Positions 25,996-34,638 of a DNA stretch of 64,000 nt are shown here, one piece after another. This DNA is from Natrinema gelatinilyticum. Lineage in GTDB: Archaea > Halobacteriota > Halobacteria > Halobacteriales > Natrialbaceae. The notes beneath the pieces were generated by a model. The model was not told the DNA's origin, searched no databases, and worked only from the letters and a program-made list of their open reading frames with translations. The stretch's first letter is position 1. Each line of letters opens with the position of its first letter. Location: contig NZ_CP100756.1 of assembly GCF_024266705.1 (NCBI RefSeq), positions 2,356,001 to 2,420,000 of the forward strand, written 5' to 3'. The position numbers and the translations under genes were made by a program.

Positions 25996-26692
25996 ACGTT
26001 CCTCCACGCGTCGACGGCCATCCCAGAAAGGATTCCGATCACGGCAGCGATCGGCAGATCGAAGTTGAGCGGCACGCCGACCGTCGCAATACCGAGCGAA
26101 ACGATCCCCGCGACCACGCCCGCAGTTGTCGTTCCTGCGTCTTTCATTGCCGGCACCAGCAACGCGATGAACACCAGCGGCAGCGCGAAGTCTAGCCCGA
26201 GTGCGTCGGGAACACTCGCTCCGAGAACTGCCCCGACGACCGTCCCGACTTGCCAGACGACCCACAGTGTCGCAGCGATTTCGACGTAGTACCAGAGTCG
26301 GTGTCGTTCGTCGTTCGTTTCGTATTCAGCCACGGATATCGCGTACGCCTGGTCGGTCAGTACGTATGCGGCCAGGCCGCGAATGCGGAGGGAGAACGGT
26401 TGAAAATACGGCGCGATCGACGCCGAATACATTATCATCCGGATGTTGATCACGACCGCTGTTCCGACGACGACGATAAACGACGCGTTCGAACCGATAA
26501 GGTCGATCGCAGCTAACTGTGAGGCGCCCGAAAGACGATGACAGACATTCCGACCGTTTCCGCGATCGTCAACCCCGCACCGATGGCAGTGATTCCAGTA
26601 ACCAGCGCGAAGGGGATAATTCCGATGACGATCGGCCCTGCTGCACGGATGCCGGCAACCAGATCGGGGTGGAGCCGCTCACGAAGCGTCAT
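25992..26692 (-). pseudogene. azlC: Branched-chain amino acid exporter AzlC, frameshifted
   Basis: Two frames together give a complete AzlC of about 233 residues. The first, from the ATG at 26692, reads MTLRERLHPDLVAG...IVIGIIPFALVTG and ends at a TAG at 26513-26515 after 59 codons. The second continues GASQLAAIDLIGSNASF and runs to the stop at 25992. The expected VFAGASQL needs one more base near 26530, so there is a single-base deletion (or a read error). AzlC makes the large membrane subunit of a branched-chain amino acid exporter with AzlD. Confidence 0.82.
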
Positions 26693-26979
26693 GTACCGCT
26701 CTCACGGATGAGAACGTGAAACCGTACCGATTCACCGATGCCGACGAGGGCCTCTGCGTTTCGGCGTTGTCAGTTCGTCCGATCTCCAGAACGGTTCACA
26801 GTCCGGAGAACGCGCGGGTGGACGCCCGTTCGCTGGCGGGAACTGCCGGGAGTACCAGCAGTGTCGTTCGACCGCATTTGAACGATGCGAGACGAGCGTC
26901 GAACGGCTCGAGTGAAATGTTGATAGAGGAGCGATGGCACCGGGAGAAAGTTAAGACAGTTGGGGAGAAACGGGGTGCC

Positions 26980-27657
26980 ATGACCGAAGAATGGCACCTC
27001 GAAAACGAGCGTCTTCAGTCGTTCATCGACACGGTAGACGAAGCTGCAAACACACACGAGGAGATTCCGGATCTCCTGGACGCACTCCACGATCCCTTCC
27101 AGGATCTTCTGACCGACGATGACTGGCTTTCCGAACCGTACGACGGGCTCGTCCCCGATGGGTACGACGACAAGGGTGAGATGGGGCGTGACATCGCCCA
27201 GTGGCTCCTGTACCGCAGACCAGAGAAACTTACGCTGTTCACGCTCGCACTTCCGCCGGGCGTTGAGACGCCGGTTCACGACCACCTCGCCTGGGGACTC
27301 GTCGGAATCTACTCGGGAACCCAGACTGAGGAATTCTACCGGCGGGCGGACGACGCAGACAACCACATCGGCCACGCCGACCTCGAGCACCTCCGAACCG
27401 AAGAGATGGAACGCGGCGATTTTTACGAAATCGTCCCCCCAAACAACGATATCCACCAGGTAGAGACGTCGTCTGACGTGCCGAGCGTGAGCGTGCACTT
27501 GCTCGGGGCAGACGTGGGATGCATCCAGCGCCACCAGTTCGATCCCGACGACGAATTCGTGGAACTGTTTCAGTCGCATTACTCGAACGTCCGGTGTGAG
27601 CGGTCGCTGTCACCACCGGAAGAACACGGCCATATGCACAGCCACAACCACGGGTGA
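26980..27657 (+). CDS. Cysteine dioxygenase-like cupin protein
   Basis: The product is 225 residues. A cupin core is visible: PPGVETPVHDHLAWGLVGIYSG supplies the His-x-His metal ligands near residue 100, and NDIHQVETSSDVPSVSVHLLG carries the third His. This pattern belongs to the cysteine dioxygenase (CDO_I) group of iron enzymes, though the exact thiol substrate is unknown. The ATG at 26980 follows an AGTTAAG box at 26949 by about 30 bases; longer in-frame starts exist but look unconserved. The His-rich tail (HGHMHSHNHG) may bind metal. Confidence 0.72.
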   Translation: MTEEWHLENERLQSFIDTVDEAANTHEEIPDLLDALHDPFQDLLTDDDWLSEPYDGLVPDGYDDKGEMGRDIAQWLLYRRPEKLTLFTLALPPGVETPVHDHLAWGLVGIYSGTQTEEFYRRADDADNHIGHADLEHLRTEEMERGDFYEIVPPNNDIHQVETSSDVPSVSVHLLGADVGCIQRHQFDPDDEFVELFQSHYSNVRCERSLSPPEEHGHMHSHNHG

Positions 27658-28189
27658 CGGCGGCGGTAGACCTCGTTTCTCATTTTCACCGACGCTGTGC
27701 TGGAAGCCGTCCGAGGCTCACTGTACTCTGCGAAGCCGCTAGGTGGCGCATCGCAGGTTAACGCGAGGCCCACCAGGTAGTCAGCGCTCTTGGCGTGAGA
27801 CCGATCGAGAGCCGTCGAATCCATCTACGTTGGCTTCGCGGCGGTCTCCAGTTCGTCCGTCGCGATGCTCGTCTACGATGGCTCGCTCGACTGTCGGCTT
27901 CCGTGCCGGCGCAGCTCGCCGGATTCAGTCTGCTGTGCGGGGTGGCGTTTGCCCCGCTCGCGTTTCTGCTTTCGTACACGCTTCGGCTCTCGAAGATCGT
28001 GAGTTATCCGCCGCTTCGGAACTCGTTCATCACCGACGGGTGAACGATAAGAGGTTCGGACGGCCGTCGGATCGATTTCGTCGCGCGGACGTCGTCGCAC
28101 GTGATAGCGAATATGAGCGCGACCATCCGCACTCGGATCGGCCCGCGTCGGCGGCCGAACGCCCAACGGTTATCAGTCCGCTCTGAGTT
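27658..28189. other. Intergenic stretch, possible degraded membrane protein gene
   Basis: The only notable content is an 82-codon GTG frame (27795-28043, plus) with a hydrophobic end (FSLLCGVAFAPLAFLLSYTL), and another frame overlapping it with a short hydrophobic run. Together they suggest a decayed membrane protein, but the evidence is thin. Confidence 0.3.
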
Positions 28190-29062
28190 ATGCCACTCGT
28201 GAGCAGCGATACGATCACCAACGAGAGCGATACGTTCCACATCGGCGAAACGACCGTCCATCGACTCGGGTTCGGTGCGATGCGACTCTGTGGCGACGAT
28301 ATCATTGGTTCGCCCGAGGACGAGGAAACCGCGCGCGAGGTCGTCGCGCACGCGGTCGATTGCGGAGTCGACTTCATCGACACGGCCGACTCGTACGGCC
28401 CGGCCGTCAGCGAGCGGCTCATCGGCGAGGCGATCGGCGATCCCGACGACGTCCTCGTGGCGACGAAAGCCGGCCTGTTGCGCAACCGCGAGGGCGATTG
28501 GATCGCCCACGGCAATCCGGATTACATCCGAAATCAGGTCCTCACGTCGCTGGATCGGCTTCGGACCGATACGATCGATCTCTATCAGTTCCACCGACCC
28601 GACGACGAGAAAACGCCGTTCGAAGACTCCGTCCGGGCCTTCGCGGAACTCACAGACGAGGGGGTCGTCGACCAGGTCGGGCTCAGTAACGTCTCCGTCG
28701 ACCTCATCGAGCGGGCCCGCGAACACGTCGAGGTCGCGACCGTCCAGAACCGGTACAACCTGAACGATCGCGGAAGCGCGGCGGCCCTCGAGTACTGCGA
28801 GGAACACGACATCGGTTTCATCCCGTGGGCACCGATCAACGGCGACGACCTGGCGGAACACGGCGACCTCGTAGACGAAATCGCAGCCGATCACGGCGCG
28901 ACGCGGCGACAGGTCGCGCTCGCGTGGCTACTCGAGCGGTCGCCGGTTATGCTGCCGATTCCGGGCACGTCCGATCCCGGCCACCTCGAGTCGAACGTCG
29001 CCGCCTCACGGCTGTCGCTCAGCGACGACGACGTCCGCCGATTGACCAACGCAGCGGACTGA
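28190..29062 (+). CDS. Aldo/keto reductase
   Basis: The product is 290 residues. The tetrad is clear: FIDTADSYG (Asp, Tyr), VATKAG (Lys) and LYQFHRP (His). GFIPWAPING and LPIPGTSDPGHLESN supply the cofactor loops. It is a second AKR in the window, shorter than the one at 14.8 kb and only distantly similar, so probably a different substrate. It is convergent with the membrane protein gene that follows. Confidence 0.91.
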   Translation: MPLVSSDTITNESDTFHIGETTVHRLGFGAMRLCGDDIIGSPEDEETAREVVAHAVDCGVDFIDTADSYGPAVSERLIGEAIGDPDDVLVATKAGLLRNREGDWIAHGNPDYIRNQVLTSLDRLRTDTIDLYQFHRPDDEKTPFEDSVRAFAELTDEGVVDQVGLSNVSVDLIERAREHVEVATVQNRYNLNDRGSAAALEYCEEHDIGFIPWAPINGDDLAEHGDLVDEIAADHGATRRQVALAWLLERSPVMLPIPGTSDPGHLESNVAASRLSLSDDDVRRLTNAAD

Positions 29063-29144
29063 TTCGGCTATCGCATTTTCGTGTCCGTCTCGCCCGGTCG
29101 TCGCCCGTTGTCGTTCAGTAGCGCATCGACGATGAGTACACGGG

Positions 29145-30422
29145 TCACCTCTCGAGTCGCCGTGCGATCTGCTGGGAGAGGTCCGTGAGGTAGAACGAGC
29201 CCCAGATCGCGGCGACGACGGCACCAGCGCTATCGAAGACGAGGTCGACGATCGTATCATCGAGTCCGTACTGGGCGACGACCGCCCGGAACCCAAGCAG
29301 CCGTGCACTCTCGTCGATGGCGAATTCGAGGAGTTCCCAAATGACGCCGAAGGCCAGAACGAACACGAGGATGAACGCGAACAGCATCGTCGTCGGCAGA
29401 TACACCTCGTCGGTGTGAAGGTCGATCCCTCGAACGACCGCGTACCCCGCCGCCGCGACGATCGACGCGGAAATCGTGTGGGTCAGACTATCCCACTGGC
29501 CGACGAGAGCGTAGGCTCCGGCGGAGCCGAGCGCGTGGAGGAACACGGCCGTAGTGAGCCAGAATACGAGCCCCGGCTCGAGCGGTAGTCTGGCGTCTCG
29601 TTCGAGGACGGCGGGGAGAAACGTGATCGCCAGCGCGACGCCGGCGTTGACGAGGGTCGTCAGGTCGCGGCGGACGACCCCGACTAACAGGAGAGCGGCG
29701 AGTGCGAGTTGCATCGCTCGCGAGACTGTCCTGACGGTTTCGTCGGCCACGTTTAACCGATCGCGGATCGGGGCAGGGACCGGGTCGGATTTCGCGGCCG
29801 GTCCGGTTTCGTTCGTCGGCGTCGTCCGCTCGGAGACGCCCTCCGAGTACGATCGGAACGACCGGTCGAAGAGGATTCCCGCGACCAGACCCGCGGCCGC
29901 CGCGTATGCGAAGTCGACCATCAAGACTCGATTGGCCGTGTCCTGCGATCGGCCGTCCAGAAGGTAGTCGGTACCGAACGCCACGTCCGCGACCCACTGG
30001 GCGACGTTCCAGGCGCCGGCGACGGCGAGCGTCGTGAGGACGACCAGTACCACCGCGAACGAGTGGCTCATCCGAACCGCGGTAAACCGGTCGATTTCGA
30101 CGGCGACGATGAGCGCAACCGCGGCGACAGCGACGTAGGTCGTGATCGCCGTCAGGAACGACTCACCGAACACCGTCGCGTCGGTAACGGGAAGGAGGAC
30201 GAGAACGAGCAGGTTCCAGGGCGGGATCGCGAGCGGGTCCCGAAACGCGACGACTGGGAGCAACACGATCACTACCGCAGACCCGGTGAGGGCGAACCAC
30301 CGATACGAGTCGGTGAGTCCGTGCTGGATCGCGAAGAGAACGAGGACGACCGTGATGAACCACGCCAGCGCTGCGTCTCGCTGTGATTCGTCGAGCAACC
30401 CGTCACGTCGTGCGTCCGCCAT
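29145..30422 (-). CDS. Polytopic membrane protein of unknown function
   Basis: The product is 425 residues with about ten to eleven predicted membrane helices. A charged loop of about 45 residues (near 195-240) splits it into two halves. Each half ends with a stretch of acidic residues leading into a helix (TANRVLMVDFAYAAAAG; DDTIVDLVFDSAGAVVAA), which suggests an internal duplication; the second half resembles DUF2238-type proteins. The substrate and role are unknown. The start is an ATG at the head of a short acidic tail. Confidence 0.6.
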   Translation of the reverse strand: MADARRDGLLDESQRDAALAWFITVVLVLFAIQHGLTDSYRWFALTGSAVVIVLLPVVAFRDPLAIPPWNLLVLVLLPVTDATVFGESFLTAITTYVAVAAVALIVAVEIDRFTAVRMSHSFAVVLVVLTTLAVAGAWNVAQWVADVAFGTDYLLDGRSQDTANRVLMVDFAYAAAAGLVAGILFDRSFRSYSEGVSERTTPTNETGPAAKSDPVPAPIRDRLNVADETVRTVSRAMQLALAALLLVGVVRRDLTTLVNAGVALAITFLPAVLERDARLPLEPGLVFWLTTAVFLHALGSAGAYALVGQWDSLTHTISASIVAAAGYAVVRGIDLHTDEVYLPTTMLFAFILVFVLAFGVIWELLEFAIDESARLLGFRAVVAQYGLDDTIVDLVFDSAGAVVAAIWGSFYLTDLSQQIARRLER

Positions 30423-30604
30423 ATGCCAAATTACGGGTCCGGCCGTCTAAACGAGAGTGCCTGTGTATCAGGGGTGGATCGCCGCCCGTTCGAGTGTACC
30501 CGTCGACAGGAGCGGAAGTCGACCGAAGCACGAACTCGCCACCGTCGGCAGTCCCGACCGACACGGTACCGAAGACTGATAGATCGCTGCTTCAACAATG
30601 ACAT

Positions 30605-31453
30605 ATGGTCGCAATAAACGGCCTCGAACACGGATCAGCCCGCGTCAACGGTGTCGAGCTACACTACGTCATCGCCGGGGAGGGGCCGCCGCTCGTCCTG
30701 CTCCACGGGTGGCCCCAGACGTGGTACGAATGGCGGCACGTGATTCCGGACCTCGCGGAGCGATACACCGTCATTGCTCCCGATTTGCGGGGACTGGGCG
30801 ACTCCGAGACGCCCGTCTCGGGTTACGACAAAGACACCGTCGCGACGGACGTGAGGGAACTGGTCCACCACCTCGGATTCGGCGGCGATCAGCTCGCGCT
30901 CGTCGGCCACGACTGGGGAATGCCGACGGCCTATGCGTACGCCGCGCAGTACCGCGACGAAGTCCGAGCACTCGCCGTTCTCGAGGCCGGGCTCCCGGGC
31001 GTTCACGAGGATGAGAAACGAAAGCTCTGGCACACCCGGTTCCACAGCGTTCGAGACCTCCCGGAACAGCTCGTCGCCGGACGGGAGCGGCTGTATCTCT
31101 CGTGGTTCTACCGAGAAGGAGCTTATGACCCGTCCGCGATCGACGACGACGCTCGCGACGAGTACGTCCGGTGTTATTCTGCACCCGGCGGCCTTCGCGG
31201 CGGCTTCGAGTACTACCGCGCGTACGACTCCGACGCCGAACACAACCGGGAACACGCCGATGACCTCCTCGAGATGCCGGTTCTCGCACTCGGTGGTGTC
31301 GCCTCGTTTGGCGAACTGCCGATCAGAGACATGAACGCCGTCGCGACGTCAGTCGACGGCGAGGTTGTCGACCGCGCTGGCCACTGGATCCCCGAGGAAC
31401 GGCCGGCGTATTTCGTCGACCGAGTGACGTCCTTCCTCGAGGACTCGGCGTGA
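30605..31453 (+). CDS. Alpha/beta hydrolase, epoxide-hydrolase/haloacid-dehalogenase-like
   Basis: The product is 282 residues. The oxyanion motif LLHGWPQTWYEWRHV and the nucleophile elbow GHDWG with D103 put it in the Asp-nucleophile group (epoxide hydrolases and haloalkane/fluoroacetate dehalogenases); the catalytic His is in GHWIPEERP near the end. Which substrate it takes cannot be read from the sequence. The frame starts at a GTG/ATG region with a TATA-like ACAATGACATATGG just before it. Downstream lies a hairpin array. Confidence 0.85.
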   Translation: MVAINGLEHGSARVNGVELHYVIAGEGPPLVLLHGWPQTWYEWRHVIPDLAERYTVIAPDLRGLGDSETPVSGYDKDTVATDVRELVHHLGFGGDQLALVGHDWGMPTAYAYAAQYRDEVRALAVLEAGLPGVHEDEKRKLWHTRFHSVRDLPEQLVAGRERLYLSWFYREGAYDPSAIDDDARDEYVRCYSAPGGLRGGFEYYRAYDSDAEHNREHADDLLEMPVLALGGVASFGELPIRDMNAVATSVDGEVVDRAGHWIPEERPAYFVDRVTSFLEDSA

Positions 31454-31473
31454 CTTCTTCCACACCCTACTCG

Positions 31474-31633
31474 CTCACTCCGTGAGAATATGGCTTCCTG
31501 TTTCCACGACGACGTCAGACGTCGTCTGACAGCCTGTCGAGGGAACCTCGATAAACGCGCGTTGCAGGAACCGACGCGGTTCCTATCGGAAGCGCAGTCT
31601 CAGCGGGCGTTCGAAAATCGCGGCGCGATTTTC
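31474..31633. repeat. Array of five consecutive short hairpins (non-coding)
   Basis: Within 160 bases there are five separate perfect inverted repeats: CTCAC/GTGAG (31474-31486), GACGACGT/ACGTCGTC (31508-31526), TCGAGG/CCTCGA (31537-31551), AGGAACC/GGTTCCT (31566-31584) and GAAAATCGC/GCGATTTTC (31613-31633), each with a 3-5 base loop. The 104-codon frame across them has no sensible product. It may be a structured RNA or a REP/MITE-like repeat between the hydrolase and tRNA-His. Confidence 0.5.
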
Positions 31634-31757
31634 ACAGCCCATCAGCATCGCAGCGTGATTCCGAGGACGTTGATTCGGGACAGCCCGTCCCTCCTTTCAC
31701 GACCCGTGGTTCGACCTTCCCTCCCGGCTTTTCCACTCCCACCGGTCGTCGTAAAAA

Positions 31758-31830
31758 GTCCGGGTGCGAGAATCGAACCCGCGTCTCAGCCTCCACAAGG
31801 CTGAAGGATAACCACTACCCCAACCCGGAC
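31758..31830 (-). tRNA. tRNA-His (GUG)
   Basis: Read on the minus strand, the extra G-1 pairs with C73, the acceptor TCCGGGT pairs with ACCCGGA, the anticodon stem CAGCC/GGCTG encloses TTGTGGA with GTG (31794-31796 on the plus strand), and the T arm is CGCGG TTCGATT CTCGC with one weak pair. The encoded G-1 is the hallmark of tRNA-His. Confidence 0.95.
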
Positions 31831-32030
31831 GCGCTTGCAAGTTATCCTACACGCGGTCGGCCTGAAATACGTTACGACTCCGCGTTCGGGGTGTGCGACT
31901 CCGTACCGCGCGATTTCGGGGCCGTGATGACACGCGGTGACGACGTCCCAGTTCGGTCGACCGCGATCTCGACCCGATCAGGTCGCGACCGAGACGTTTT
32001 TCGGTCTACGGCCGCAAGAACCGCCAACGC

Positions 32031-32486
32031 GTGGCTATCACCGACAAGATTTACGTCAAAAATCACCGCCAACTCAGTTCGCAACTCGAGACGAACATTC
32101 CCAAGGGCGCCTTCAAGGGCGCGACGCTCGACGTTCTCTTTCAGGGGTCGGGCCTCGAGAAACTCGACGACGCGACTCGCGAACGCGTTCTCGATTTCGC
32201 AGGGGACTTCCTCGATTGTGACTGTGACACCAACCCCTACTGCGGCTGTCCGGAGCGGAAGTTCATCGAGTACCTCCTCGAGTTACGCGCCCAGGGGCTC
32301 GGCCCGGACGCCATCGTCGACGTGATGACCGACGACTACATGGTCTATGCGTACTCCGGCGACGTGCTTTCGTTTCTCGACAGCGCCGTCCGAACGCTCG
32401 AGGCGGCAGAAGGACTCGCTCGCGTCGACGGCGCTGACGAAAAATACGACGAGATTCGGCATTCGAAACAGGAACTGGCTCGGTGA
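32031..32486 (+). CDS. Haloarchaeal DUF5814 domain protein, stand-alone
   Basis: The product is 151 residues from a GTG start (AITDKIYVKNHRQLSSQLETN). It has four conserved cysteines in FLDCDCDTNPYCGCPERKF, a likely metal site near residues 62-75. From memory the same domain is found fused to a DEAD/DEAH helicase in haloarchaea and is called DUF5814; here it is a separate protein. It probably binds nucleic acid or a metal, but no function is known. It is not in an operon. Confidence 0.7.
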   Translation: MAITDKIYVKNHRQLSSQLETNIPKGAFKGATLDVLFQGSGLEKLDDATRERVLDFAGDFLDCDCDTNPYCGCPERKFIEYLLELRAQGLGPDAIVDVMTDDYMVYAYSGDVLSFLDSAVRTLEAAEGLARVDGADEKYDEIRHSKQELAR

Positions 32487-32690
32487 GGCTGTCTCCGACT
32501 CGCCCCCGTCGAGTCGGCGCGTCGCGCTTTTCCTTTGCCCCAGCGTTGTATCGTGTCTCTGGGGCACCGTGTAAGTCGATGATGACGACGTAGAGTGGCT
32601 ATCTTATAGAGTTGCTGAAATGATCGAGATGATCGAGAAAGTATAGTTTGACAGCCTGAGAGGCGATTAATACGGACAGAACTAACTTAA

Positions 32691-32700
32691 TTTTATATCA
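32691..32700 (+). promoter_or_regulatory. Box A upstream of the halocin-like gene
   Basis: TTTTATATCA, in strongly AT-rich DNA, is centred about 39 bases before the ATG at 32734. It implies a short leader, or a start at the next in-frame ATG at 32743. Confidence 0.5.
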
Positions 32701-32733
32701 TCGGAGATTTTTCTCGCAAAGAAAACTCTCGAA

Positions 32734-33434
32734 ATGATTAATATGCAATCACCATTTGTTTTGGTCGTGGCGAAAGATAATCGTAACCGACCATCAAGGC
32801 GGAACGTAATCAGATCGACAGCGGGTCTCTCCAGTCTCGGAGCAGCCTCGTTCCTTGCAACAGGAGCGGGAGCAGCCGCGTCTGGTACTCGAGGGAAATA
32901 CGGGTACGGGATTGACGACAGCGGGTATCTCGTCTACTATGGCGACGATGACGATGCGATGACCGCCTCTACTGAGGCGATGAACGAGGCGAAAGACGAG
33001 GGAAAACTCGATTTCTCGATGCAGAATGGTGCGGTTACGATTAACTCGCAGACCGAGTCGCAGACGCAGCCCGATACGGGCAAGATAGGGGCTCTTAGAT
33101 GGAGCCGTTCGCCGGTTTGCCCAGGCAAAACCAAATATGGCAATACTTCACCGCTGGCGGAATCAGACATAAGCTCTGGATCGATCACTGTGACTGCAAC
33201 GACCTCGTGGATCTACTCACTGCCGGTGTAGAACTCGGGGCGCTGTCCACGACGATTAGTACACTCTACGGTAACATCCCGGCTGCAATTGCCAGTGCTG
33301 CCGCAGCGTTCCTTCTGCGAACCGCCAATGGCCTAATCAACAACAACGACGGGGGCGCGGGCATCGTCGTTGGTCTTATAACGTCCTATATCGGTGGGAA
33401 CGTCAGGGGCGCTGGCCTCGAACCACAGGCCTGA
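32734..33434 (+). pseudogene. Secreted halocin-like peptide precursor, frameshifted
   Basis: Two frames together give a precursor of about 233 residues. The first frame (32734 onward) has a twin-arginine signal (SRRNVIRSTAGLSSLGAASFLATG), then YGYGIDDSGYLVYYGDDDDAM and a polar stretch to CPGKTKYGN. It then goes out of frame, while the second frame continues YFTAGGIRHKLWIDHCDCND into a hydrophobic, Gly/Ala-rich tail (VELGALSTTISTLYGNI, AAIASAAAAFLL, GGAGIVVGLITSYIGG) to the stop at 33434. Restoring one base near 33144 (AAT ACT to AAT TAC T) joins them. A Tat signal, a pro-region, Cys pairs and a C-terminal membrane-active tail are the plan of haloarchaeal antimicrobial peptides, so halocin-like is an inference. 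Confidence 0.6.
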
Positions 33435-33502
33435 TTCCATCGAAGCGTCGAACAACCATCACACCACAAAATACTTACGTTCATTCGCTGTTAAAATAAC
33501 CA

Positions 33503-33712
33503 ATGGTATTCGAAACAGGATTCACGAAACACCCGGCATGGTCCGTATATTTGCTCGTGATGTCGATTTTTCTCATGGCTTCGTCAGTGTACTTTGAAGG
33601 GATAGACGGAATACTGAGAGTGGATAGTTTTTGGGAAACGGCCATATTCTTCACAGGCGGTGCCTTTGGGCTGATTTCGATAGTCGTACTGGTTTGGCTT
33701 GCTGTCCGGTAG
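33503..33712 (+). CDS. Small two-helix membrane protein, possible immunity protein
   Basis: The product is 69 residues: a short N-terminal tail, a first helix (WSVYLLVMSIFLMASSVYF), an acidic loop (EGIDGILRVDSF), and a second helix (AIFFTGGAFGLISIVVLVWLAV). It begins 68 bases after the halocin-like gene on the same strand, in the same AT-rich patch. Small two-helix proteins in this position are common immunity factors, but no homology is claimed. Confidence 0.5.
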   Translation: MVFETGFTKHPAWSVYLLVMSIFLMASSVYFEGIDGILRVDSFWETAIFFTGGAFGLISIVVLVWLAVR

Positions 33713-33788
33713 GGTCAGAACCAGTATCAGCCATCTCAAATTTTGAGACCACCTGCTCGAGTACGTCCGTCGTCCAAGCTAAGAAATA

Positions 33789-34196
33789 CTATCGGAGCTG
33801 ATACGATCCTTCCTCGTCGTCTAACTCGTCGAGTAGCAGGACTTCGTCCTCCTCGTCATCGAGCCGATCTTGAAGATCGTTGACGTATCCTTTGTACTCG
33901 TCGAGTTGTTCCCGGAGGTGTTCGGCCTCCAGTTCCAGGCGCTCGTGTTCGCGGATGAACCGCTTCGGGACTTCGACGGTCGGTGGGAACGAGATGTCGT
34001 CTTCCCCGTCGTTGACGCGCGCCTCGAGGTCACCCTCGGGGACGACCTGGACTCGTCCGTCGTGTTCGACTAGCTGGTCGACGTAGTCTCGGAAGACCGC
34101 CGAGAGGGAGATGTTGCGTTCTTCGGCGATCTCCTGGAGTGCCTCGAACGCGTCCTCGTTGACACGAAACGAGATGGTCTTGTTCTTGTTCCCCAT
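33789..34196 (-). CDS. Ribbon-helix-helix DNA-binding protein with coiled coil
   Basis: The product is 135 residues. The N-terminus KNKTISFRVNEDAFEALQEIAEERNISLSAVFRDYVDQLV is a ribbon-helix-helix (Arc/CopG type) domain, which binds DNA as a dimer. A coiled coil follows (HERLELEAEHLREQLDEYKGYVNDLQDRLD, about 85-115) and an acidic tail. It is a probable small repressor with an extra oligomerisation helix. It faces convergently the halocin-like locus, so it might control it; nothing in sequence proves this. Confidence 0.75.
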   Translation of the reverse strand: MGNKNKTISFRVNEDAFEALQEIAEERNISLSAVFRDYVDQLVEHDGRVQVVPEGDLEARVNDGEDDISFPPTVEVPKRFIREHERLELEAEHLREQLDEYKGYVNDLQDRLDDEEDEVLLLDELDDEEGSYQLR

Positions 34197-34375
34197 GGTT
34201 ACCCATACTCTTCTTTCACGCCACTTAACAGTTTGTCAGACGATCAGGTTCGATCGATCGGGCTCGACCGGTCCCGACGGATCGCGACTGGACTGGACTC
34301 GACCTCGTGCGGTCGCGATCGAACCGGACTGGCCGATCCGATAGGCTATCCACTTCGAGGGCCAACTGAGCGGTA

Positions 34376-34552
34376 ATGGTATCCGACACGCCGGGCCTCC
34401 ACCACGTGACGGAAATCGTCGGGGACGCCCAGACGGCGATCGATTTCTACGGCGGCGTGCTCGGCCTGCGGCTCGTCACGCGGACCGTGAATTTCGAGGA
34501 CGTTCTCCAGCACCACCTCTACTTCGACGACGCGGCCGTCCTCGAGGACTGA
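34376..34552 (+). pseudogene. Truncated VOC/glyoxalase-fold dioxygenase fragment
   Basis: This is a 58-codon frame that begins like a full-length glyoxalase-fold (VOC) enzyme: GLHHVTEIVGDAQTAIDFYGGVLGLRLVTRTVNF, with the metal-binding His of the HH pair. It then reads ...QHHLYFDD and stops at TGA (34550-34552), where relatives of 130 to 320 residues continue. The first repeat of the fold alone remains, so it is a degraded gene rather than a functional enzyme. It lies between the ribbon-helix-helix gene and the RPA operon's end. Confidence 0.7.
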
Positions 34553-34638
34553 CCGGAACGCGGACTTCCGGTCTCGGATCGGATCTCGCGGGAAAATCGA
34601 CGAACGGAGAATCGAGAGCGACCGCAGGCGCGGGCGTG

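Noticed and set aside
30605..31453. Calling the alpha/beta hydrolase a specific dehalogenase
   Set aside because: The GHDWG elbow only shows an Asp nucleophile; the substrate cannot be read, so no gene symbol is given.
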